Shown here: one piece after another, positions 1-7,028 of the stretch
Layout of the letters: each line of letters opens with the position of its first letter
How positions within the stretch are numbered: the stretch's first letter is position 1
Assembly: GCF_900167905.1 (NCBI RefSeq)
Contig: NZ_FUYZ01000002.1
Span: 62,001 to 126,000, forward strand
Reading direction: 5' to 3'
From: Soonwooa buanensis
GTDB taxonomy: Bacteria; Bacteroidota; Bacteroidia; Flavobacteriales; Weeksellaceae
DNA length: 64,000 bases
Translations under genes and position numbers: made by a program
The notes under the pieces: generated by a model
What the model was told of the DNA's origin: nothing
Databases searched by the model: none
Seen by the model: only the letters and a program-made list of their open reading frames with translations

Positions 1-287
1 CGCCAAAAAGAACGCAATCCTTTTCTTGCAACTTTTCCAATTTCAGTGTTGGTAGTAGGGTCAGTTATTGCGTAAGAAGCATTAAAATCTATCCATTTAT
101 TAGCTTTAATGGTGTACAAAACTTGATTTTTTGCATCGCTATCAAAAACTTGTACGTCGTCTTTTAGTTTAAAAATTTTTGAACGAACATAAGCCTGCAT
201 TTGCCCATTTTTGTCAGTAATCGTGAAATCGCTCGCAAGTGTTGTTACTTTGAACTTAAACTCAAGAGGATACTGTAAATTTTTCAT
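1..287 (-). CDS. Tubby/LURP1-like domain protein, 3' end cut by window
   Basis: An open frame runs leftwards from an ATG at 285-287 to the window edge, giving 95 residues (MKNLQYPLEFKFKV...ARKGLRSFW) without a stop. The sequence has the short alternating strands of the tubby C-terminal/LURP-one-related (YxjI-like) barrel: a start built around a default lipid- or ligand-binding shell, then 'ITDKNGQMQAYVRSKIFKLK', then 'LYTIKANKWIDFNASYAITD'. There is no signal peptide, so a cytoplasmic or membrane-edge protein is likely. The biochemical role of bacterial members is not established. The family assignment is from memory of similar flavobacterial proteins and is moderately secure; the stop codon and C-terminal half lie outside the window. 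Confidence 0.7.
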   Translation of the reverse strand, partial: MKNLQYPLEFKFKVTTLASDFTITDKNGQMQAYVRSKIFKLKDDVQVFDSDAKNQVLYTIKANKWIDFNASYAITDPTTNTEIGKVARKGLRSFW

Positions 288-377
288 TTGTTTTATTTTT
301 GCGGATTAAATATAGATTATTTTTTGGGAATTTATTTTTATTCAACGTTACAATTCTGTAATTTCTTTTACATTGTT

Positions 378-385
378 TATCTTTG
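378..385 (+). promoter_or_regulatory. -7 promoter box (TATCTTTG)
   Basis: The Bacteroidetes -7 consensus TAnnTTTG is matched 17 bases before the ATG at 403. No clear -33 TTG box is seen at the usual distance. Confidence 0.5.
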
Positions 386-402
386 CATCGTAAAAATTTA
401 GA

Positions 403-972
403 ATGAATAAGTATATTAAATTTGTAATTGCAGCCATATTTATTGGCTTTGGTATATTTTTAATGTTTAACAGAAATATCGGATGGGGAATTGTAATGGT
501 GATTTTAGCAGCTATTCCGATTCTTTTGTTTTATAAAAACGAATATATCTTGCTGGCATTTTGGCAACTTAGAAAGCAAAATTTTGAAAAAGCGAATCAG
601 TTTTTATCAAATATTAAAAATTTTGAAAGTCAACTTCACAAGAGTCAATATGGTTATTACCATTATTTAATTGGGCTTACAACAGCGCAAGAAAATAACC
701 CAGCAAAGACAGAAGGGCTTATGAAGAAAGCTTTGGATTATGGACTAAATATGAAGCACGATCGTGCAATGGCGACGCTTAATCTTGCTGCTGGTGCCAT
801 GGCGAAAGGTAGAAGACAAGAAGCGACAAAACTTTTGGAAGAAGCGAAAAATCTTGATTCGGCTGGGATGATGACAGACCAAATCAAAATGTTAAAAGAA
901 CAACTGAAGATGCCATCGATGCAAAAACATATGCACAATCCACATATGAGACAAAGAGGTAAATTTCATTAA
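403..972 (+). CDS. Membrane-anchored TPR-like protein
   Basis: A 189-residue protein. Two hydrophobic segments lie at about residues 6-24 and 27-45, separated by 'NRNIGWG', so the N-terminus is probably a membrane hairpin. After that comes a helical region (about 50-165) with TPR-like spacing: 'LLAFWQLRKQNFEKANQFL', 'GYYHYLIGLTTAQENN', 'AMATLNLAAGAMAKGRRQEA'. The tail is rich in Met, His and basic residues ('MQKHMHNPHMRQRGKFH'), possibly a metal- or nucleic-acid-contacting end. It is monocistronic, with a -7 box just upstream and a strong terminator at 981. Such proteins are found in Chryseobacterium relatives but I know no assigned function. Confidence 0.8.
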   Translation: MNKYIKFVIAAIFIGFGIFLMFNRNIGWGIVMVILAAIPILLFYKNEYILLAFWQLRKQNFEKANQFLSNIKNFESQLHKSQYGYYHYLIGLTTAQENNPAKTEGLMKKALDYGLNMKHDRAMATLNLAAGAMAKGRRQEATKLLEEAKNLDSAGMMTDQIKMLKEQLKMPSMQKHMHNPHMRQRGKFH

Positions 973-980
973 AAATATAA

Positions 981-1007
981 GCTCCGAGATTTTTCGGAGC
1001 TTTTTTT
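981..1007 (+). terminator. Intrinsic terminator after the TPR gene
   Basis: GCTCCGA and TCGGAGC arms (981-987 and 994-1000) close a short A/T loop and are followed by seven Ts. It ends the plus-strand gene at 972 and faces the convergent gene that stops at 1011. Confidence 0.85.
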
Positions 1008-1010
1008 ATT

Positions 1011-1643
1011 TTACATTTCAGAATTGTTGGGCGTGTCGTAGAATTTTGGCATTTGCCAATGATATTTGACCGCGAGAGATCGAATAGCAACAATTAATAA
1101 AATTGTGAAAACTTGTACAAAAGTGTAGGTGAATGTTGCATATTTTACTAATAATAAAAATACGGCACTACCAATGATACAAGCGGTTGCGTAGATTTCT
1201 TTTCTAAAAATTAATGGAATTCTGTTTAATAAAATATCTCTTATAATTCCACCAAAACAACCTGTTATCGTCCCAAGAATTATACAAATAAGTGGATGAA
1301 GTTCGGCTGTTAAACCTTTTTGTACACCGATTATAGTGAAAAGTCCTAGTCCAAAACTATCAAAAATAAACAATGTGACTTGGAAGTTTTTTTCTAAAGA
1401 TTTAAAAATCATTGAGACGACGCTGGTAATCAAAATAATGCTACACATACGTAGATCGTGCATCCAAAAAACAGGAACATCCAAAAGCAAATCTCTAACC
1501 GTACCACCACCTACAGAAGTGATGAATGCGATAATGATAACGCCAAATGGATCTAAACGTTTCTGCATTGCTGCGAAACTTCCCGACATAGCGAAGGCAA
1601 TTGTCCCAAGGACTTCTATCATGAAATTAAACTGTTCGTGCAT
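1011..1643 (-). CDS. TRIC-family cation channel (UPF0126, YadS-like)
   Basis: A 210-residue integral membrane protein with about seven hydrophobic segments. It has the internal duplication typical of bacterial trimeric intracellular cation channels: each half carries a GG-x-x-R-D motif, 'GGGTVRDLLL' in the first and 'FGGIIRDILL' in the second. The family forms monovalent-cation channels in the inner membrane. The start is 9 bases downstream of the exonuclease III stop on the same strand, so the two genes are probably co-transcribed, with no obvious functional link. The length matches the family. Confidence 0.88.
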   Translation of the reverse strand: MHEQFNFMIEVLGTIAFAMSGSFAAMQKRLDPFGVIIIAFITSVGGGTVRDLLLDVPVFWMHDLRMCSIILITSVVSMIFKSLEKNFQVTLFIFDSFGLGLFTIIGVQKGLTAELHPLICIILGTITGCFGGIIRDILLNRIPLIFRKEIYATACIIGSAVFLLLVKYATFTYTFVQVFTILLIVAIRSLAVKYHWQMPKFYDTPNNSEM

Positions 1644-1652
1644 AAAAAACGC

Positions 1653-2414
1653 TTATTTCAATTCAACAACAACGGGACAATGATCAGAATGCTTTACTTC
1701 TGGTAAAATTAAAGCGCGCGAAAGTCGATCTTCCAAAGTTTTTGAAACCATATTATAATCGATTCTCCAGCCTTTGTTACGCTCGCGCGACGCCGCACGA
1801 TAACTCCACCAAGAATATTGATCTGGTTGATCATTAAAGTGTCTGAAACTGTCAATTAATCCACATTCGTCCATGAATTTAGTCATCCACTCGCGTTCCA
1901 TTGGTAAGAAACCGGAAACATTTGCAAGTCGCACAGGATCGTGAATATCGATAGCTTCGTGACAAATATTATAATCTCCCGAAATAATAAGATTTGGGAT
2001 TGTCTTTTTTAATTCTTTAATATAATTTAAAAAATCATAACAAAACTGCATTTTAAACTCTAATCGATCGATATTAGAAGCCGATGGTACATAGACTGAA
2101 ATCACCGAAAAATCGTCAAAATCAGCTCGGATAATACGTCCCTCGTTGTCAAAACTTTCGATGCCACAACCATACACAACATGGTTTGGTTTTATTTTGG
2201 AAGCGATACCAACACCGCTGTAACCTTTTCTAATTGCCGAATGCCAATAACTGTGATAACCGGCTTTTTCAAAACTTTCGATGTCAATTTGGTCGTTACC
2301 CGCTTTGCTTTCTTGAATACAGATGATATCGGGATTAGCCAAAGTCAACCATCCGAGAAAGTCTTTTGTAAAAGCAGCACGAATGCCGTTAACATTATAA
2401 GAAATAATTTTCAT
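1653..2414 (-). CDS. xth: Exodeoxyribonuclease III (AP endonuclease)
   Basis: 253 residues of the EEP nuclease fold. Motifs in order: 'MKIISYNVNGIRAA' with the first metal-binding Asn, 'IICIQESKAG' (catalytic Glu), 'VISVYVPS', 'LIISGDYNICH' (Asp and Asn), and 'RIDYNMVS...HSDHCPVVVEL' (Asp-His pair at the end). The enzyme removes 3' blocks and cleaves abasic sites in base-excision repair in the cytoplasm. An upstream in-frame start at 2435 would add seven basic residues before the conserved first strand; the ATG at 2414 places MKI at the usual N-terminus, so I prefer it. It is the first gene of a pair with the TRIC channel. Confidence 0.93.
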   Translation of the reverse strand: MKIISYNVNGIRAAFTKDFLGWLTLANPDIICIQESKAGNDQIDIESFEKAGYHSYWHSAIRKGYSGVGIASKIKPNHVVYGCGIESFDNEGRIIRADFDDFSVISVYVPSASNIDRLEFKMQFCYDFLNYIKELKKTIPNLIISGDYNICHEAIDIHDPVRLANVSGFLPMEREWMTKFMDECGLIDSFRHFNDQPDQYSWWSYRAASRERNKGWRIDYNMVSKTLEDRLSRALILPEVKHSDHCPVVVELK

Positions 2415-2540
2415 TCTTGTTTTTCTAATGGGCAAAGGTCGGAAATATGTTTGGCTTTTGAAGAATGCCTTTAAAATTTAAATCTATTTTAAAACTAATT
2501 CCCAGTAATTCTCACAATTTTAATTAACTACCAAATGTAT

Positions 2541-2954
2541 TTACTGCTTTTTGAAGGTCCAAGTTCCAGTTTTATCACCTTTTTTCCAAGTACCAGAATT
2601 TTGATTAAGATTTCCATAAAGATGAAATCCTGAGTTAACCGAAAGAACACTTAACAAGCCACCATCATCCAACACCGAACCTACAATTATTTCGTCTGCA
2701 GTACCATAATTTCCGTAAATGGTGCCATCTTTACTAACTTTAAAAGTCACGTTCCCACTTTCTGCACCTGTGTATGTGCCAACCCAATTACCCATGTATC
2801 TTGAGGTGTAATTATTTTGCTGATGATTATTTCCTATGTTATCTATTAAATTATCAACAACGGTTTCGCAGGACATCAGACTGAAAAGTATTGATAGAGA
2901 AGCAACCATTAAGATGCTATTTTTACTTCCTATTTTTAGTAATTGTTTTGTCAT
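2541..2954 (-). CDS. Small lipoprotein, function unknown
   Basis: 137 residues. The N-terminus is a lipoprotein signal (hydrophobic stretch at about 14-27, then lipobox LMSC with the Cys near residue 29). The mature part starts with an Asn/Gln-rich linker and then a small beta-rich domain with Gly-Thr-Trp repeats: 'YMGNWVGTYTGAESGNVTFK', 'DGTIYGNYG', 'NSGTWKKGDKTGTWTFKK'. The pattern resembles small beta-barrel or META/lipocalin-like secreted domains, but I cannot name a family. It stands alone between xth and the porX unit. Confidence 0.75.
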   Translation of the reverse strand: MTKQLLKIGSKNSILMVASLSILFSLMSCETVVDNLIDNIGNNHQQNNYTSRYMGNWVGTYTGAESGNVTFKVSKDGTIYGNYGTADEIIVGSVLDDGGLLSVLSVNSGFHLYGNLNQNSGTWKKGDKTGTWTFKKQ

Positions 2955-3100
2955 AATTTATTTTCTATTTGTATTTTTTTAAACTAAATCCTAAATGTTT
3001 TTAACTGACTTTTTGATTTTTCAAAAATAAATTAAATATCAATCTGTTTGTAATATATTTTTAGAAGCTAGAATTTGTTTCCTTTTAAATGAATTAAAAA

Positions 3101-3135
3101 TAAAAAGGCGGAAAAAATCTTTGATTTTTTCCGCC
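3101..3135 (-). terminator. Intrinsic terminator of porX
   Basis: A perfect 13-base inverted repeat (GGCGGAAAAAATC at 3107-3119 with GATTTTTTCCGCC at 3123-3135) with a 3-base loop. On the minus strand it is followed by a U-rich tract, 34 bases after the porX stop. Confidence 0.88.
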
Positions 3136-3168
3136 AGTAACCCAAATTTAAATAAACTATGAAAAAAA

Positions 3169-4713
3169 CTATTTGGGTTCCAAAATACTAAATGGGATAA
3201 TCATTTCTTCTAACGAGATCCCGCCATGTTGGTAAGTCTCCTTGTAATAATTAACGAAATGATTGTAATTTTTAGGATAAGCCAAGAAAATATTGTTCTT
3301 AGCAAAAATATATTTCGAACTCAGATTTCCTTTTGGTAGAAATATTTTTTCTGGATTGTTAATTGCCCAAACATCGCTGTCATCGTAGGTTAAGCTACGC
3401 CCAGTTTTGTAACGGATGTTAGTCGAGGTTTCTCTATCGCCAACAACTTTGCTCGGTTTTTTAACATAGACAGTTCCGTGGTCAGTTGTAATAACCAACT
3501 TAAATCCATTTTCTGCCGCAGTTTTAATAATTTTTAAAAGCGATGAATTTTCAAACCAATTGTAAGTCAACGATCTGAAAGTTTTGTCATCTCTAATTAA
3601 TTGATCAACAATATTGTTGTCTGTTTTCGCGTGAGAAAGGATGTCAATAAAGTTGTAGACAATCACCAAAAGATCATTATTTTTATGTTGGTTAAAATCG
3701 TCTAGAATTTTTCTTTCAAAATCGGCGTTAAGGATTTTAAGATACTTCATCGATTTTCCTGACAAGCCAAGACGCTTCATTTGATCTTCCAAAAACTCTC
3801 TTTCGTGTTCGTTTTTGTTACCTTCTTCGTTGTCATTAAACCATTTGTCTGGGAAGCGTTTTTCGATCTCAGATGGCATTAATCCAGCAAAAAACGAATT
3901 TCTCGCATATTGCGTTGCCGTCGGAAGAATACTGAAATAATAATCTTCGGAAGTCTTGTTGTAGAACCTTGCGAAAAGAGGCTCAATAACTTTCCATTGG
4001 TCGTAACGAAGGTTGTCAACCATTAATAATAGAACTTTATCATCAGCCAATTCTGGTTTCACTTTTTCTTTGAAAAGCGTGTGGCTCATGCTTGGCTTAT
4101 CTTGGTCATGTAACCAATCTTCGTAATTTTTTTCAATGAATTTTGAAAACTGAATATTTGCTTCTTCTTTCTGAGATTGTAAAAGATCCGCAAACTCGCT
4201 GTCGAATACTTTATCGAACTTAATTTCCCAATTAAGGATTTTCTTATAGTATTCTGCCCAATCTTGGAAGGTTCTTAGGTAAGACAATTCCATACTCAAG
4301 TTACGGAACTCTTGCTGATACTCTGTAATTGTTCTTTGTTCTACAAGATTCTCACTTTGTAGATTCTTTTTTAATGATAATAAAATTTGGTTCGGATTAA
4401 CTGGTTTCAAGATATAATCGGCGATTTGCGAACCAATAGCTTGTTCCATAATATGCTCCTCCTCACTCTTGGTCACCATCACGATTTTAAGGCTTGTATC
4501 CTTTTCTTTAATCATTGGGATAGCCTCAAGTCCAGAAATACCTGGCATGTTTTCGTCTAATAATGTCAGCTGAAATTTTTCTTTTTCAATAAGTTCTAGC
4601 GCTTCATTAACATTGTTAACTGGTGTGACTTTGTAGCCTTTGTTTTCCAAAAACACGATATGTGGTTTTAGTAAATCAACTTCATCATCTATCCATAAAA
4701 TTTTTTCTGACAT
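3169..4713 (-). CDS. porX: PorX-type response regulator with PglZ domain
   Basis: 514 residues. Residues 1-120 are a receiver domain: acidic pair 'WIDDEVD', phosphoacceptor Asp53 in 'LTLLDENMPG', Thr/Ser switch in 'KIVMVTKSEEEH', and the Lys in 'YILKPVNP'. A helical linker follows (about 125-215), then a PglZ/alkaline-phosphatase-type domain with metal ligands visible in 'LLMVDNLRYDQW', 'SILPTATQYARNS' and 'VITTDHGTVYV'. This architecture is that of PorX, the regulator of the type IX secretion system that pairs with the sensor PorY; structural work on PorX showed a zinc phosphodiesterase domain (from memory). The start at 4713 is chosen over 4761 because it gives the canonical receiver N-terminus and lies downstream of a -7 box at 4747-4754. 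PorY is not in the window. Confidence 0.9.
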   Translation of the reverse strand: MSEKILWIDDEVDLLKPHIVFLENKGYKVTPVNNVNEALELIEKEKFQLTLLDENMPGISGLEAIPMIKEKDTSLKIVMVTKSEEEHIMEQAIGSQIADYILKPVNPNQILLSLKKNLQSENLVEQRTITEYQQEFRNLSMELSYLRTFQDWAEYYKKILNWEIKFDKVFDSEFADLLQSQKEEANIQFSKFIEKNYEDWLHDQDKPSMSHTLFKEKVKPELADDKVLLLMVDNLRYDQWKVIEPLFARFYNKTSEDYYFSILPTATQYARNSFFAGLMPSEIEKRFPDKWFNDNEEGNKNEHEREFLEDQMKRLGLSGKSMKYLKILNADFERKILDDFNQHKNNDLLVIVYNFIDILSHAKTDNNIVDQLIRDDKTFRSLTYNWFENSSLLKIIKTAAENGFKLVITTDHGTVYVKKPSKVVGDRETSTNIRYKTGRSLTYDDSDVWAINNPEKIFLPKGNLSSKYIFAKNNIFLAYPKNYNHFVNYYKETYQHGGISLEEMIIPFSILEPK

Positions 4714-4746
4714 ATTTTTAGTGTATAATTTGTATTCGAACTGTAT

Positions 4747-4754
4747 CAAAAGTA
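4747..4754 (-). promoter_or_regulatory. -7 promoter box of porX (TACTTTTG)
   Basis: On the minus strand the sequence reads TACTTTTG, a TAnnTTTG match 33 bases upstream of the ATG at 4713. It lies inside a longer open frame that starts at 4761, which argues against that upstream start. Confidence 0.5.
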
Positions 4755-4820
4755 CGACCAAATTATCTTAAGTTTAAATTAAAAAGCCTCTGCTTATCGT
4801 TAAAATAAGTTAATGTTGTA

Positions 4821-4850
4821 AAAAAGAAAACTCAGACCGAAGTCTGAGTT
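4821..4850 (-). terminator. Intrinsic terminator of rng
   Basis: AACTCAGAC (4829-4837) pairs with GTCTGAGTT (4842-4850) around a 4-base loop. The minus-strand side continues into U-rich sequence. The hairpin begins one base after the stop codon of the RNase G gene. Confidence 0.8.
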
Positions 4851-4851
4851 G

Positions 4852-6408
4852 TTAGTTGGAATAAGACATCAATTCTTCTTTTTTGGAATTGACGAGCTTG
4901 AATTCTAAGTACTTGAATGAATCTCGTGGGATAATGGTTACCCATTTTTTGTATCTAAGGAACCATCTGTTCTGGATGCTCATAAGTCCTTTGGTAAGGT
5001 AAGCCTCTACAAATGGATGGACGTGAAGATACAATTTGCCCTTTTCCTTTTGGATAATGTTTCTGATAGATTCTTCCATGCGCTCTACAATAACGATTGG
5101 CGCAGCGATTTCTCCGTCTTTGTTCGGATTTTCTTCCTTGGTTTCAATATATTTTTCTGGACGTACCCTTTGTCTTGTCATTTGGATAAGTCCGAATTTG
5201 CTAGGTGGTAAAACTTTATGCTTAGCTTTATCACGTTTGAGCTCATCTCGGAAATGCTCATATAATTCTTTTCGATGTTCGGGATCTGTCATGTCGATAA
5301 AGTCAATGACGATGATACCTCCCATGTCTCGCAATCTTAATTGTCGGGCAATTTCTGTCGCTGCCATTTTGTTGACATTAAGCGCGTGTGCTTTGTTTGT
5401 AGTAGCTGACGAAATATTGTTACCAGAGTTAACGTCAACAACGTGGAGGGCTTCTGTATGTTCTATTACAAGATATGCACCTTTGGAGCTTGGGATATTA
5501 ACATTTTTCCCAAAGCTTTGTTTTAGTTGTTTTTCGACGTTGTAATACTCCAAAAGTGGAGTAGGCGAGTCGTAAAACTGAACAATATTTTTACTTTCTG
5601 GTGCGATAACTTCTAGATAATTTCTCATATCGCGAACCATACTTTCGTCATCACAAATAATGTTGACAAAGTCTTGATTGAAGTTATCTCTCAAGATAGA
5701 TGAGGCTTTGTCTTCCTCACTTAACATTTTGCTTGGTACTTTATTTTTTTGAATATTTTTGAAACAATCGTCCCATTTTTCGATAAGCTGATTCATATCG
5801 TTATGAAGTTCAGCAACCTTTTTACCTTCGGCAACGGTTCTTATAATAACACCGAAACCTTCTGGGCGAATACTTTCTATTAAAGTCCTAAGTCTTTCTT
5901 TTTCTCCTGGATCTTTTACTTTTTTTGAAATCGAAATTTTATTATCAAATGGTATCAAAACCAAAAAACGACCAGTCAACGATATTTGTGTAGAAATACG
6001 TGGTCCTTTTGTTGAGATTGGTTCTTTTGTTATTTGGATAAGAACAAGATCTCCAGCAGTGGCAACTTTGTCAATAGTGCCATTTTTGTCAATAACTTTT
6101 TGTACTGCAAAGTCTTTAAGTTTTGACGTGTTTTGTCTTTTTGCAATCGTGTCTTTCAAGAATTTTTGATAAGACAAAAATTGTGGTCCCAGGTCCTGAT
6201 AATGCAAAAATGCGTCTTTGCCGTATCCGATGTTGACAAAAGCTGCATTAAGGTTGGGCGCCAATTTTTTTATTTTTCCAAGGAATAAATCTCCAACGAC
6301 AAAGTCAGACTCTGACTCGATCTCGTGGAGCTCGAACAATCTACCGTCTTCTAACAGGGCAATCTGTGAAGAATCATTCTCATGCGAAATGATTAATTCT
6401 TTCTTCAT
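4852..6408 (-). CDS. rng: Ribonuclease G (Rne/Rng family)
   Basis: 518 residues, the RNase G size, without the long C-terminal scaffold of RNase E. The N-terminal region holds the interrupted S1 RNA-binding domain (about residues 35-130, 'VGDLFLGKIKKLAPNLNAAFVNIGYGKDAFLH'-type start, given here only in outline). The DNase I-like catalytic part carries the two acidic metal sites, 'HVVDVNSGNN' near 322 and 'IIVIDFIDM' near 368. The enzyme is a single-strand endoribonuclease, usually acting on rRNA precursors and mRNA in the cytoplasm. It lies downstream of the HU/30-residue gene pair but is separated from it by a terminator hairpin at 6499-6531, so it probably has its own promoter. Confidence 0.93.
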   Translation of the reverse strand: MKKELIISHENDSSQIALLEDGRLFELHEIESESDFVVGDLFLGKIKKLAPNLNAAFVNIGYGKDAFLHYQDLGPQFLSYQKFLKDTIAKRQNTSKLKDFAVQKVIDKNGTIDKVATAGDLVLIQITKEPISTKGPRISTQISLTGRFLVLIPFDNKISISKKVKDPGEKERLRTLIESIRPEGFGVIIRTVAEGKKVAELHNDMNQLIEKWDDCFKNIQKNKVPSKMLSEEDKASSILRDNFNQDFVNIICDDESMVRDMRNYLEVIAPESKNIVQFYDSPTPLLEYYNVEKQLKQSFGKNVNIPSSKGAYLVIEHTEALHVVDVNSGNNISSATTNKAHALNVNKMAATEIARQLRLRDMGGIIVIDFIDMTDPEHRKELYEHFRDELKRDKAKHKVLPPSKFGLIQMTRQRVRPEKYIETKEENPNKDGEIAAPIVIVERMEESIRNIIQKEKGKLYLHVHPFVEAYLTKGLMSIQNRWFLRYKKWVTIIPRDSFKYLEFKLVNSKKEELMSYSN

Positions 6409-6498
6409 AAATTTTGTTTTAATAATTGCCTTTTACGAAAGACATCAATAGTCAATTTTTTGCCAATATGGCGTTGTACTTGTGGTATGTAGAAAACA

Positions 6499-6531
6499 AA
6501 ATATAGTCGGCGAAAAACACCAACTATATTT
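6499..6531 (-). terminator. Terminator after the HU/small basic peptide unit
   Basis: On the minus strand AAATATAGTTGG pairs with CCGACTATATTT (one G-U pair, about 12 base pairs) and is followed by a UUUGUUUU-like tail. It lies 27 bases beyond the stop of the 30-residue gene and before rng. Confidence 0.7.
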
Positions 6532-6558
6532 ATATTTATATGACTGAGAGTCAGAATG

Positions 6559-6651
6559 TTATTTCTTCTTCTTGTGTCTGTTTTGTCTTCTTCTTTTCTT
6601 TCTTTTGTGGGTCGCAACCTTGTGTCTTTTTCTTTTCTTTCCGCTTGGCAT
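6559..6651 (-). CDS. 30-residue very basic peptide, probable ribosome-associated protein
   Basis: A short open frame from an ATG at 6649-6651 to TAA at 6559-6561. The protein begins MPSGKKRKRHKVATHK and ends RHKKKK; 18 of 30 residues are Lys or Arg, with three His, and no acidic residue. I recall near-identical peptides in many Bacteroidetes genomes, usually unannotated or called hypothetical. The composition is that of a small ribosomal or nucleic-acid-binding protein. It lies 37 bases downstream of the HU gene on the same strand and before a terminator, so the two are probably co-transcribed. Alternative explanations are a chance basic frame or an unrelated peptide, but the strong charge bias and conservation that I remember argue for a real gene. 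I cannot say which ribosomal family, if any, it belongs to. Confidence 0.72.
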   Translation of the reverse strand: MPSGKKRKRHKVATHKRKKRRRQNRHKKKK

Positions 6652-6688
6652 AATTTAGAAATTTTATTATAAGTTAATATTAAATTAA

Positions 6689-6982
6689 TTAGTTCTTTAC
6701 TGCAACTTTCGTTTTTACTTTCTCAACAAAAGTTTTTGATGGTTTGAAAGCCGGAATATTGTGTGCCGGAATTTCAATTGCAACATTTTTAGAAATGTTT
6801 CTTCCCGTTTTAGCCGCTCTAGTTTTAATAACGAATGATCCAAAACCTCTTAGATAAACATTGTCTCCATTATACATCGATGTTCTTATCTCTTGCATGA
6901 ATGCCTCGATAACCTTCTGAGTATCATTTTTTTCTACGCCTAATTTATTTGAGATGATGTTTACCAATTCTGCCTTTGTCAT
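6689..6982 (-). CDS. HU-family DNA-binding protein
   Basis: 97 residues with the complete HU/IHF fold: an N-terminal helical dimer region ('MTKAELVNIISNKLGVEKND...'), the 'LRGFGSFVIKTRAAKTGRN' strand region, and the DNA-intercalating arm with Pro in 'IEIPAHNIPAFKPSKTF'. The arm sequence NIPAF rather than RNPQT is typical of Bacteroidetes HU paralogues. It compacts and bends chromosomal DNA. A -7 box lies 29 bases upstream (7011-7018), back to back with the mutY region. Together with the 30-residue basic gene it forms a short transcription unit. Confidence 0.93.
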   Translation of the reverse strand: MTKAELVNIISNKLGVEKNDTQKVIEAFMQEIRTSMYNGDNVYLRGFGSFVIKTRAAKTGRNISKNVAIEIPAHNIPAFKPSKTFVEKVKTKVAVKN

Positions 6983-7010
6983 TTCCTTTTTTGTTTATAA
7001 TTTTGGTGTG

Positions 7011-7018
7011 CAAATATA
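7011..7018 (-). promoter_or_regulatory. -7 promoter box of the HU gene (TATATTTG)
   Basis: The minus strand reads TATATTTG, an exact TAnnTTTG match, 29 bases upstream of the HU start codon. Confidence 0.6.
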
Positions 7019-7028
7019 AAACATATTT

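Noticed and set aside
4714-4761. Upstream start for porX adding 16 residues
   Set aside because: The extension contains the -7 box at 4747-4754 and precedes the canonical receiver-domain start.
5036-5545. 169-codon plus-strand frame opposite rng
   Set aside because: Entirely antisense to the catalytic part of RNase G; Ser/Leu/Cys-rich shadow translation with no start signals.
6405-6617. 70-codon minus-strand frame between rng and HU
   Set aside because: It overlaps the convincing 30-residue gene in another frame and the terminator at 6499-6531, and its product has no recognisable features.
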